Source: SAR324 cluster bacterium
GTDB taxonomy: Bacteria > SAR324 > NAC60-12
Direction: 5' to 3'
Length of the DNA: 34,073 bases
NCBI GenBank assembly: GCA_028282505.1
Contig: JANQHV010000614.1
Coordinates: 1 to 34,073, forward strand
Shown here: in pieces, positions 7,271 to 15,622 of the stretch
Numbering within the stretch: position 1 is the stretch's first letter
Layout of the letters: each line of letters begins with the position of its first letter
Notes under the pieces: generated by a model
Seen by the model: only the letters and a program-made list of their open reading frames with translations
Told to the model about the DNA's origin: nothing
Databases searched by the model: none
Program-made: the position numbers and the translations under genes

Positions 7271-9862
7271 ATGTTCATTCCTCAATTCGCATTTCACTGG
7301 AAACAACATTGGCCCAAATGGATTATTGTTTTATTTGTACTTTTCCAATTTGGTGATGTTTTTTTTGGAGATGGCACTCGAAGTACTTTTCAAAATTCTC
7401 CTGCTGGATGGGTTTACGACATACCGGAGTATAATGGTCTCTTCGAGGGTGGGAGCCTCAATCGTTTTCCAAGGCAACACACGGGCGCTCGAGTGCTCTG
7501 GGACCAGCCTCTGGTCAATGATCCTGAAATTAAAGCCTCCAATGACATCTTAAAATCTGGAGAATTCCCATGGCTCAATCCCTATTTGGGATTAGGGATT
7601 CCACTTTTTGGGAATGGGGTGGATTCTACTTTTTTCATTGGCACAATGATCATGGCCTTTCTCAATTCCATGTATTGGGATTGGGTTTATTTGGGTTTAT
7701 TTTTCATTTCTGGATTCTTACTTTTTAATACATTTCACCGATACTATCATTTCGATTCTGCTTCTTCACTGGTAGGAACACTAATTTATTTATCTTCCGC
7801 TCTCTTTGCTCCACAAATGGTCAATGGCGGAGAAAGTTTTAACATCTACTGTTTCACCTTCGGGGTGTATTTTGTGGAAGTGTTCCGTGTGGCCGATTCT
7901 AGACAGAAAAAATTATTCAGTGCTTTTGCTATCATCCTCTGCATTACCCAATCTTCTTATGCAGCCATGCCAGAAGGTACAGTTGCCACCTATTTCATGC
8001 TATGTGGCTACCTTCTCTTGAGGTTACCACTTTGGCCAATGAAGGCCCTATGGCAGTCTGGATTGTGGATATTTCTTATCTTTTCTATTTCTTTATTACT
8101 CTCTGCTCCCTATTTGCTGACGCTGTATTATAATTCCGAGTTCATGCCCCATGCACACGAAATTGGGCATGTCACGATTCCTTTGCGTTACTTACCAGAC
8201 CTCTTTTTACCTTATTTTCGAGGCTGGACATTGAATGATTTTTTTGAAGGCACCTTTCCTAATCAGTTGAATGTTATTTTTATTGGACTAGTTCCGCTAG
8301 TCACTTTTTTATTGTGGATCAGTCATTACTCGCAATTTTATAACCAAAAGAAATGGTTTGCTTTTTTCCTGGTGATTCTGTTCTACCTCTCCCAATCTTT
8401 TGGCCCCCAGACTTTCAATCTGAACATTGTCGGCCAGATCCCCATTTTGAAGCTTATCTGGTTTTGGCGGTTTTTCCCTCCCCTGTATGTATTTGCTGTT
8501 AGCTTATTGAGTGCAAAAGTGCTGCATGAACTCCACTGCCGTAATTTGTCTGTTATCCGCTACCGTTTCATTATTCTATTATGGGTGGGGGTTGCCATAT
8601 ACTTTTTCTTTCTAAATTATTGGGCCTCCCAAGCGGCAACATGGCAAAATGATCCAACAGTTGTTGCAAAATTCATTAAATGGAATAAAACCAACACTGT
8701 CTTTGTGTGTCTCTTTGCTATCCTTTTTAGTCTTTGGTCCCCCTGGTTCCAGAAACAACGTTGGTGGTCTATTTTTCGAAAACACTGGACCTTGATTTTC
8801 GTCAGCACTGTTTTTCTGCATTCCAGCTATAGCTTTTCCAAAAGTTTTTATCACAAACAAGACGCATTCGAAGAAACGGCTGAAATTGCCCTCTTAAAAA
8901 ATAAATTACGGGAAGGAGAACTTTTTCGCATTTATTCACCAGGCACTTATTTTCCCAGTACTGCTGCGGGGTATGGCATCCCAGATATCCGCTACATGGC
9001 CCCCATTACCTCTCAAAACACAACAGATACTTTGTCTTCAATATTTGGCAATTATGTGGAGGGGCAAATCGCCTGGGATCGCTTCGAATCAATACATGAA
9101 CTCGATGGAGCAGACACATACAATCATCCAGGCTTTGATATCCTCAATGTTCGCTATCTCATTTTTGGTCCCAGGCATAATGTTCCTCCATCAGGAATGC
9201 TGTTTCGTGAAGCTTATTACAATAAAGAATTTGATATCTTGCATATTAACTATTTTGTTGGTCCTGAGGAGAGAAAAATTCCTTCAGGAACACACTTTCT
9301 TGAAATTTATCGTGGATCGGGTGCGACCATTGTTGAAAATTTGAATGCAAAAGAGCGTGCTTTTTTAGTATCACAATGGGAAATTTTTCCGCAACGAAGC
9401 AAGTCATTGCAGGAGATACGGAAAAATCCCCAACTGTTATTAGAGAAAGCATTTTTTCACCATCCTCTTGTTTGGCCAAAGTTAGATAAACCACCTGCTG
9501 ATTCCAACAAGCCTCCACAATTACTCGAACGAACCAACCAGGGTTACCTTTTCAAAATCCATTTGAAAGAACCACAGGTACTCGTTATTTCAGATGCTTA
9601 TTATGAAGGATACAGCGCCTCTATTGACGGAAACAACATTTCCGTGCTGCCAGTCAATGGAGGTTTGATTGGTATCGCCCTGCCTGCTGGTGATTACCAA
9701 CTGCGTCTTTATTTCGAGCATCCTTTTGCCAAGTTAAGCGTCTCTCTGTTTACTTTGGGAATTTTGATCTGTCTCATTATCGGTTTGGCAGCATGGTGGA
9801 AGAGCAACCGATCAAAATCAGCACAGAGGTCTCTCTATGAAAAAACCGTTTTTCCCTCTTGA
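7271..9862 (+). CDS. Large multi-pass membrane protein, YfhO-like (putative GT-C glycosyltransferase)
   Basis: An 863-residue protein. After a short N-terminal anchor (PKWIIVLFVLFQF), a long stretch to about residue 530 alternates hydrophobic helices, roughly 11-13 membrane segments by eye. Residues about 535-820 are a large extracytoplasmic domain. It ends with an ISDAYYEGYSASIDG...LPAGDYQLRLYFEHP segment followed by a last helix, the arrangement seen in YfhO-type proteins (Bacillus YfhO is linked to sugar decoration of lipoteichoic acid). The acidic loop residues after the first helix fit a GT-C catalytic loop, but I cannot assign them securely. No good ribosome binding site precedes this ATG; the 14 bp spacing from the GT2 gene suggests translational coupling. 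Substrate is unknown. Confidence 0.75.
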   Translation: MFIPQFAFHWKQHWPKWIIVLFVLFQFGDVFFGDGTRSTFQNSPAGWVYDIPEYNGLFEGGSLNRFPRQHTGARVLWDQPLVNDPEIKASNDILKSGEFPWLNPYLGLGIPLFGNGVDSTFFIGTMIMAFLNSMYWDWVYLGLFFISGFLLFNTFHRYYHFDSASSLVGTLIYLSSALFAPQMVNGGESFNIYCFTFGVYFVEVFRVADSRQKKLFSAFAIILCITQSSYAAMPEGTVATYFMLCGYLLLRLPLWPMKALWQSGLWIFLIFSISLLLSAPYLLTLYYNSEFMPHAHEIGHVTIPLRYLPDLFLPYFRGWTLNDFFEGTFPNQLNVIFIGLVPLVTFLLWISHYSQFYNQKKWFAFFLVILFYLSQSFGPQTFNLNIVGQIPILKLIWFWRFFPPLYVFAVSLLSAKVLHELHCRNLSVIRYRFIILLWVGVAIYFFFLNYWASQAATWQNDPTVVAKFIKWNKTNTVFVCLFAILFSLWSPWFQKQRWWSIFRKHWTLIFVSTVFLHSSYSFSKSFYHKQDAFEETAEIALLKNKLREGELFRIYSPGTYFPSTAAGYGIPDIRYMAPITSQNTTDTLSSIFGNYVEGQIAWDRFESIHELDGADTYNHPGFDILNVRYLIFGPRHNVPPSGMLFREAYYNKEFDILHINYFVGPEERKIPSGTHFLEIYRGSGATIVENLNAKERAFLVSQWEIFPQRSKSLQEIRKNPQLLLEKAFFHHPLVWPKLDKPPADSNKPPQLLERTNQGYLFKIHLKEPQVLVISDAYYEGYSASIDGNNISVLPVNGGLIGIALPAGDYQLRLYFEHPFAKLSVSLFTLGILICLIIGLAAWWKSNRSKSAQRSLYEKTVFPS

Positions 9863-9937
9863 GAAAATTTCCACAAGCCCAGTGATTGTTTCGCTTGTCT
9901 ACTTCAGCCGATTGTCTTTATTCCAAGGATTATCAAA

Positions 9938-12229
9938 ATGATACTGGCGCTGATATCATTCGCATTGACCTTGATTCGTGGTATCATTCTCATTCAACTA
10001 GCCCTCCCTACCTCAAGCCATCTTTTCTCAAGACTCACGTTCACACTCCCAACAGGAATTGGTTTTACCTGGGCACTGGACTCTTTATTGCTGTTGGGAT
10101 GGATGCTCGTCATTGGCTCAATTAACCAAAGTTTTTTGATAGTAGAAGTCGTCTGGACTGGATTGATAATAGGAGGATACTGTTATCTCCAGAAAACCTC
10201 TTATTTCGAAAATCTTTCAATTGACAGAGAGACGGAAACTCCTGCTCTATCTGGTCATACATACTACTGGGTACTCAATGGCATTACTTTTTTGGTAATT
10301 GGCATTGCTGGCGTCTTTTTTCTTTACAAGTCCCTGATCACTGGACCAGATGGTGCTTTTGACGCAAGTGCGATCTGGAATATGCGTGCCCGCATTTTGC
10401 TGGCTTCTGGGGAAGGATGGAAAGCTTCTTTTGAGTTAATGCAACTGTATATGTCTCCCTGGACTCATGCTGATTATCCTCTGTTGTTGCCCAATACCAT
10501 TGCCCGTTATTGGGGGTTTCTAGAAAAACATGTCACGCTCGTTCCCTCCTTTGTATCATTTTTGTATACCTTCATGACCGTTCTTCTTTTATATGGAGGA
10601 CTCGCTCTTCTTAAAAATCGTTTGCATGCTTTGTTAGCCGTTCTTGCTTTGTGCAGTTCCCGATTTATTGAGTACGGGACCTGGCAATATGCCGATGTTC
10701 CACTTGCTTTTTATATCTTAGCCACACTTGTTCTTTTGAACTTGTTGCGCAACTATTCCACACCTCCCATAGGAGGCTTTGTTCTGGCAGGCATGAGTAT
10801 CGGATTTGCAGCCTGGACTAAGAATGAAGGAATGCTCTTCATTATAGCAGCATTCTCGGCTTATGGCTGTGCCCATTTTCTTCCAAAATTTCAGATCCGT
10901 TCCATAAAACAGGAGTTGACTCCTCTGATGATTGGGTTCCTTTCTATTTTACTGGGCATTGCTTATTTTAAATACGCTCTGGCCCCCCAAAATGATGTCA
11001 TTTCTTCTGAAAATTTAGTGGCAACCCTCCAGAAACTCCTGGATAAAGACAGGCATATTCTCATTTTTGATAGATTTCAAATTTTGTTGAAAATCTTATT
11101 TCCCGGTTACTTATTGCTTTACCTGGGAATTGGTGGATTCATGCTGTATGTACAAAAGGAGAGTGGCTTTTTCCAATTCTCCCTTGTCTCCTTGTGTTTA
11201 ATACTAAGTTACTTCTATCTGTTTCTGCTTCCTTTTTTCCTGGCAACATGCCTGATTGCCCGCATATTACCAGTAGATCGTGCCCACTACCGCAGTGCGA
11301 TCATGTCTACATTGACATTATCTCTGATGTTGATGGGGTATTTTTGCATCTATTTGATCACCCCATATGATTTGGGTTGGCATATAGGAACTTCGATGGA
11401 CAGACTGATTATCCAGCTACTCCCCTCTATGATTTTCGTCATTTTTCTGATTTCGGTTCCTTTCAATTTTGAATTGCAGCGAATTCCCAAAACACTTGTT
11501 TACTCAGGGACAGTAGTCATCCTGATTCTTATTCCATATGGCACCTATCATTTTTTTTGGATGCCCTACCCAGCATCAGGCGACCTCACGCTTCATGAAG
11601 CAGATGGAAAACAAACCGTTCTGCCATTCAATCTGGAAGCAGATGGGAATTTTCATAAAATCACAGTACCAATCCCGCCAGACCGTGTATGGGATAAAAT
11701 CTCAATTGGCATTGGACTCAAGTTGGGACGAACTTTGGAAATGGATACTGTGCGTGTGCTGGATGCACAAGAAACCGTGTTACAACATATAGACTTCCAA
11801 ACTTTTGCAAGAGAGCAATGGGAAATGTTTAACACCCAATTATCCCAGACATACCGCATCCATGCACAAGGGATTTCCGAATTGAAAATGCTGAATACAG
11901 ATAGTCCTATCAGGCAGCAGTTGCTCAAAAGCGGTTTGACACTGCTTTCTTTTGATGATGATTTGCTGGATCAATTAGCGACTCTCCAAGGTAATCTATT
12001 TCATAGTAAACAAGATTTCCATGATGCCTTGAATGCGACCGTACAGAAAGATTGGAGGTATCGTGCTATTTTTCGAAAGATTTTTCGTGTTCCTCAATAT
12101 GAGCTAATAGAATCTCCTTTCCTAACACTCCTCTCTCCCCAGTTTGGAATCACCACGATCAGTATTTTATCTCCGCCGCTTTCCTTAGCAAATGTGCATT
12201 CCATCGAAATTGTCCTGCGTATTAATTAA
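9938..12229 (+). CDS. Large multi-pass membrane protein, GT-C/GT39-like glycosyltransferase
   Basis: A 763-residue protein with AAGGA 8 nt before the ATG. About 12 hydrophobic helices occupy residues 1-540. The first large extracytoplasmic loop holds FDASAIWNMRARI (141-153) and HADYPLLLP (177-185), a pattern found in GT39-type/dolichol-phosphate-mannose mannosyltransferase-like proteins, where the loop Asp is a catalytic candidate. The C-terminal 220 residues are soluble, probably beta-rich and extracytoplasmic; I do not recognise that domain. It lies 75 bp after the YfhO-like gene in the same direction and most likely uses the lipid-linked sugar made by the upstream GT2. The family-level call is reasonable; the acceptor glycan or protein is unknown. 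Confidence 0.72.
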   Translation: MILALISFALTLIRGIILIQLALPTSSHLFSRLTFTLPTGIGFTWALDSLLLLGWMLVIGSINQSFLIVEVVWTGLIIGGYCYLQKTSYFENLSIDRETETPALSGHTYYWVLNGITFLVIGIAGVFFLYKSLITGPDGAFDASAIWNMRARILLASGEGWKASFELMQLYMSPWTHADYPLLLPNTIARYWGFLEKHVTLVPSFVSFLYTFMTVLLLYGGLALLKNRLHALLAVLALCSSRFIEYGTWQYADVPLAFYILATLVLLNLLRNYSTPPIGGFVLAGMSIGFAAWTKNEGMLFIIAAFSAYGCAHFLPKFQIRSIKQELTPLMIGFLSILLGIAYFKYALAPQNDVISSENLVATLQKLLDKDRHILIFDRFQILLKILFPGYLLLYLGIGGFMLYVQKESGFFQFSLVSLCLILSYFYLFLLPFFLATCLIARILPVDRAHYRSAIMSTLTLSLMLMGYFCIYLITPYDLGWHIGTSMDRLIIQLLPSMIFVIFLISVPFNFELQRIPKTLVYSGTVVILILIPYGTYHFFWMPYPASGDLTLHEADGKQTVLPFNLEADGNFHKITVPIPPDRVWDKISIGIGLKLGRTLEMDTVRVLDAQETVLQHIDFQTFAREQWEMFNTQLSQTYRIHAQGISELKMLNTDSPIRQQLLKSGLTLLSFDDDLLDQLATLQGNLFHSKQDFHDALNATVQKDWRYRAIFRKIFRVPQYELIESPFLTLLSPQFGITTISILSPPLSLANVHSIEIVLRIN

Positions 12230-12338
12230 TCTGGAAGAGCTTGGTCATATTTTTTAATGAAACCGCAAGATCTGGAATGCTATTCTGTTTTCACATCTGT
12301 ATATTGTTTTCATTTGAACTCAACATGGAGAAATTCAC

Positions 12339-13298
12339 ATGAAAACTTTAAACAAATCAATGACCCCAGTCGAATGGACACTGCTCCTCACCTTATCCAT
12401 TCTTTGGGGCGGTTCTTTTTTCTTTGTAGAGATTGCGGTAACTACACTGCCTCCTCTAACTATTGTTGTGTTTCGTGTAGGATTGGCAGCCATTGCACTC
12501 AATCTCATTGTTCTTGCAAAAGGGCTGAGGATGCCAAAAAACCGGCAGATATGGTTGGCTTTCTGCAGCATGAGTTTTCTCAATAACATCATTCCTTTCA
12601 GCCTGATCGTTTGGGGACAGAATTATATTGCCAGTGGTCTGGCTTCCATCCTCAATGCAACCACTCCTCTGTTTACTGTCATCGTTGCCCATTTTTTAAC
12701 CAGGGATGAAAAAATGACAGGGGGTCGTTTGGTCGGTGTCCTGGTTGGGCTGGCAGGAGTTGTCCTGATGATTGGTTCCGAAGCTTTGGCAGATCTTGGT
12801 ACAAACACTTTTGCCCAATTAGCGATACTCGGTGCTGCGATCTCCTATGCCTTTGCTGGTGTGTTTGGACGTCGTTTTCGAGAGATGGGGGTTGCTCCTC
12901 TGGTGACCGCATCCGGTCAAGTAACGGCCTCAACAATCATGCTCATTCCACTTGCCATTGTGGTGGAACAGCCCTGGACACTTCCCATGCCAGTCTTAGA
13001 AGTCTGGGGGGCAATTATAGGATTAGCATTGTTTTCCACAGCATTGGCTTACATTATTTATTTCCGTCTCCTGGAGACGGCAGGGGCTACTAACTTACTG
13101 TTGGTAACCTTTCTCATTCCAGTCAGTGCCATTCTGCTTGGTACCACCATTCTCGGTGAACAACTGGAACCGGAACATTTTCTTGGGATGGGACTGATCA
13201 GTCTTGGGCTGGCTTCAATTGATGGACGACCTTTCGCGTTTTTTTACAAAAATTTGATTTTACTGTTTAAATTGATTGGAATACGTTATCCTTTTTGA
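12339..13298 (+). CDS. EamA/DMT-superfamily transporter
   Basis: A 319-residue protein with about ten transmembrane helices in two EamA repeats. The first repeat begins TLSILWGGSFFFVEIAV and runs to VLMIGSEAL; the second covers roughly residues 150-300 and contains AAISYAFAGVFGRRF and FSTALAYIIYFRLLE, the typical second-repeat signatures. GGAG lies about 9 nt before the ATG. Members export amino acids, nucleosides or other small metabolites; the substrate cannot be read from sequence. Only 32 bp separate it from the DapA-family gene, and the next three genes are almost contiguous, suggesting it exports the product of that set. Confidence 0.9.
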   Translation: MKTLNKSMTPVEWTLLLTLSILWGGSFFFVEIAVTTLPPLTIVVFRVGLAAIALNLIVLAKGLRMPKNRQIWLAFCSMSFLNNIIPFSLIVWGQNYIASGLASILNATTPLFTVIVAHFLTRDEKMTGGRLVGVLVGLAGVVLMIGSEALADLGTNTFAQLAILGAAISYAFAGVFGRRFREMGVAPLVTASGQVTASTIMLIPLAIVVEQPWTLPMPVLEVWGAIIGLALFSTALAYIIYFRLLETAGATNLLLVTFLIPVSAILLGTTILGEQLEPEHFLGMGLISLGLASIDGRPFAFFYKNLILLFKLIGIRYPF

Positions 13299-13330
13299 GT
13301 CACGAAAGAAAATAACATATCACGATATGG

Positions 13331-14260
13331 TTGCAAGTGGATTTAGTTAGCCCAATAGTCGCCATTTTAACACCATTTGATGCAAAGAACAGAATTGATT
13401 TCACGGCACTGACATCTTACCTGGAGTACCTTTCCTCTCGAGGTGTAACCAGTATCATTACAAACGGTACGACGGCTGAATTTCCATCATTGAATCTGGA
13501 CGAGAGAAAAAGCTTGCTTGAACATTGTTCGCAACATTTTGATGGAACAATTATCAATCATGTCAGCTCAACATGTCTTCAGGAAATTCACGAATTGACA
13601 CAACACTCGTCTGAATTAGCAGACTATATTCTCGTACTACCTCCATTCTATTATGCTCACCCAAAATCACGAGGGGTACAATTGTTTTTCGAGGAAATGC
13701 TTGAAGCCTGTCCTCTTCCAGTTTTTTTATACAACTTTCCACGGCATGTACAATACGAGATAGAACCTGCACTCATCAGTCATTTAAAAAAGAAATTCAC
13801 TAACTTAGTTGGCATCAAAGACTCCAGTGGAAGTATCCAGACAGCAAAAGCATTTATAGAAATAGACCCCACCCTGCATGTATTCGTTGGAAGTGATACT
13901 CAGAATTTCAATATCCTCAAGATGGGATTCTCAGGTTCTGTCACAGGATCTGGCAGCAGTTTTCCTGAATGCTTGGTCAAGATTCGGGAACACTTTTTCT
14001 CCGGAAAGCACCACCATGCGCAAACCATCCAAGAATTGTTCAATAGCGAATGGAATGCCTGGCGTAAGAGCCTGGCTGCTGATGAAATTTCTCTCACCAA
14101 ATATGCTGTATCGGTGCGACTCAAAGAGTTTCCTGTCTTTGTACGTCCCCCGATGGTTGGCTTGGAACAAAAGTTGGCCTGTGAAGTCCAATCGAAAGTA
14201 TTAAATTTTCAAGAACAATTGTCCAAAGTAAGTGAACAGATAACCCATGAACCCAATTGA
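13331..14260 (+). CDS. DapA / N-acetylneuraminate lyase family aldolase
   Basis: A 309-residue TIM-barrel protein of normal family length. The conserved NGTTAEF is at 45-51 (GTTGE in true DapA), the Schiff-base Lys163 lies in GIKDSSG, and Tyr134 is in LYNFP. These are the catalytic pieces of class I pyruvate-type aldolases. The start is non-ATG: TTG at 13331, or GTG two codons later; no in-frame ATG is available before the conserved N-terminus, and the upstream frame closes at 13313. The substitutions around GTTAE and the Arg position (NFPRHV, one residue off DapA YNVPxR) make authentic dihydrodipicolinate synthase doubtful. Its neighbours do not belong to lysine biosynthesis. It is more likely a 2-keto-sugar-acid or other pyruvate-aldol lyase/synthase. 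Confidence 0.87.
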   Translation: MQVDLVSPIVAILTPFDAKNRIDFTALTSYLEYLSSRGVTSIITNGTTAEFPSLNLDERKSLLEHCSQHFDGTIINHVSSTCLQEIHELTQHSSELADYILVLPPFYYAHPKSRGVQLFFEEMLEACPLPVFLYNFPRHVQYEIEPALISHLKKKFTNLVGIKDSSGSIQTAKAFIEIDPTLHVFVGSDTQNFNILKMGFSGSVTGSGSSFPECLVKIREHFFSGKHHHAQTIQELFNSEWNAWRKSLAADEISLTKYAVSVRLKEFPVFVRPPMVGLEQKLACEVQSKVLNFQEQLSKVSEQITHEPN

Positions 14261-14680
14261 GTGAAAATGGAAAATCTCTTTGCCTACGGAACACTAATGT
14301 GTGAAGATATCATGACAGAAGTGACAAGATGTCATTTCTCTTATGTATCTGGAACTATCAGAAACTACAGTCGCCGGTCTGTGAAAAATGCACATTATCC
14401 AGCCATCATCTCCCATGAAGGAAGTCATGTTGAAGGTTTGATTTACATGAATGTATCCGATTCCGCATGGAAACGGCTCGATATCTTCGAAGGGGAGATG
14501 TATGCACGTCATCTCGTAGAAGTGGAGCTAAATGATGGCACCACGCTACCAGCACTGACCTATGTGGTGCAGACCGATTATTCGGACCTTCTTGAACCAT
14601 CCGAGTGGGACTTTAAGAGTTTCCTTCGCAACAGCAAAGCAATTTTTCAGAAACACTACAAAGGATACCAATCACTGTAA
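14261..14680 (+). CDS. AIG2/GGCT-like gamma-glutamylcyclotransferase fold protein
   Basis: A 139-residue protein with the substrate-loop motif YGTLM at 9-13 and the LDIFEGEMYAR segment at 73-83, where Glu77 matches the catalytic acid of the family (LDxxExxYxR). The GTG start directly follows the stop of the DapA-family gene with no gap; ATG at 14267 is an alternative, and neither has a strong Shine-Dalgarno site, so translational coupling is likely. Family members cyclise gamma-glutamyl amines or amino acids to 5-oxoproline, or cleave related gamma-glutamyl conjugates. The methyltransferase gene begins 1 bp after its stop codon. Confidence 0.85.
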   Translation: MKMENLFAYGTLMCEDIMTEVTRCHFSYVSGTIRNYSRRSVKNAHYPAIISHEGSHVEGLIYMNVSDSAWKRLDIFEGEMYARHLVEVELNDGTTLPALTYVVQTDYSDLLEPSEWDFKSFLRNSKAIFQKHYKGYQSL

Positions 14681-14681
14681 T

Positions 14682-15482
14682 ATGCCTTCAAGTACAGAAG
14701 AAGCTATTTCCAACTCTCTGGAGATAGAACAACCCCATTTATTACCTCATATCCCCTACCTGCTCCAAGATCTTTGGGCTTTAGGCAGTTCTGTTGATCA
14801 AATCCTTGAAATTGTTGGCTCCCTCCCTCTATCTTCTGTTGATACAACGCTTCTTGATTTAGGATGTGGTAAAGGTGCTTTATCGATACAACTTGCAGCA
14901 AGGTATGGTTTCCACATTGTCGGTATTGACGCAATGACCACTTTTCTTGAAACTGCCAGAAACAAGGCTGAAGAATATCAAGTACCTCATCTGTGCCAGT
15001 TTGAAGAACAGAATATCGTCGAATTTATCTCAATTGAAAATCATTTTGATTTAGTAATTTTAGCATCGTTAGGAGGAATATTTGGGTCATTTGAGAGTAC
15101 CATTGCTAAATTACGCACTCAGGTTCGCTCAGATGGTTATATACTGATTGATGATGGGTATCTTAGAGATCAAAACCATTTGAATCGAAAAGGTTATGAA
15201 CACTATCGAGATCATGAAAATACCATTCGAGAATTGACGGCTTTCCATGATATTTTAGTCCATGAGGTGAACACAACTTCCACAAATAAAAAAATCAATG
15301 AGGACTATTTAAAGCTCATTGGCAAAAGATGCAGGGAATTAGGCCTGCAACATCCCGAATTGCAAAAAGACCTGGACGCTTATTTTCAATTGCAGGAAGA
15401 AGAATGCCATATATTGAACCACGAAGTTGAAGGAGCAGTATGGGTACTGCAAAAAAAAGAAATGCACCACAATACAGTCTAA
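14682..15482 (+). CDS. Class I SAM-dependent methyltransferase
   Basis: 266 residues from the ATG at 14682. The frame is open upstream for 40 more codons, but that part overlaps the GGCT-like gene and has no methyltransferase character. AAAGGA lies upstream at somewhat long spacing. Motif I LDLGCGKG is at 58-65, motif II GIDA at 81-84, and VILASLGGIFG plus LRTQVRSDGYILIDDGYL fit the later strands of the Rossmann-like fold. The C-terminal half is helical and probably forms the acceptor pocket. The acceptor is unknown. It is the last gene before a strong promoter, so it probably closes the EamA, DapA-like, GGCT-like, methyltransferase transcription unit. Confidence 0.88.
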   Translation: MPSSTEEAISNSLEIEQPHLLPHIPYLLQDLWALGSSVDQILEIVGSLPLSSVDTTLLDLGCGKGALSIQLAARYGFHIVGIDAMTTFLETARNKAEEYQVPHLCQFEEQNIVEFISIENHFDLVILASLGGIFGSFESTIAKLRTQVRSDGYILIDDGYLRDQNHLNRKGYEHYRDHENTIRELTAFHDILVHEVNTTSTNKKINEDYLKLIGKRCRELGLQHPELQKDLDAYFQLQEEECHILNHEVEGAVWVLQKKEMHHNTV

Positions 15483-15505
15483 TTTCAAATGTCTTCCTCT
15501 TTGCC

Positions 15506-15534
15506 TTGACCGGTCTGTAGTAAGCTTTTACAAT
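15506..15534 (+). promoter_or_regulatory. Sigma70-type promoter for the synthetase-TPR gene
   Basis: The -35 box TTGACC (15506-15511) and -10 box TACAAT (15529-15534) each match the consensus at 5 of 6 positions with an optimal 17 bp spacer. Transcription would start near 15541, giving a leader of about 80 nt before the ATG at 15623. It lies just after the methyltransferase stop codon, so the downstream gene is probably an independent unit. Confidence 0.65.
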
Positions 15535-15561
15535 AGAGCAGAATGAGATATGATTAAGATG

Positions 15562-15583
15562 TAAGACATCAAGACATGTCTTA
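15562..15583. promoter_or_regulatory. Inverted repeat in leader, operator-like
   Basis: TAAGACAT (15562-15569) and ATGTCTTA (15576-15583) are perfect inverse complements separated by CAAGAC. The repeat begins about 20 nt after the predicted transcription start and 40 nt before the start codon. It could be an operator for a dimeric repressor or an RNA hairpin. No regulator gene is adjacent. Confidence 0.45.
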
Positions 15584-15622
15584 GTCACAGTACTACAGTT
15601 TGAAAATCAGAAGCAAAGAATC

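Noticed and set aside
12257-12586. Plus-strand frame of 109 codons overlapping the start of the EamA gene
   Set aside because: It is out of frame with a clear ten-helix transporter and shows a low-complexity Cys/Ser/His composition typical of shadow frames.
14562-14681. N-terminal extension of the methyltransferase by 40 codons
   Set aside because: It lies within the GGCT-like gene, adds no conserved sequence, and the ATG at 14682 directly follows the preceding stop.
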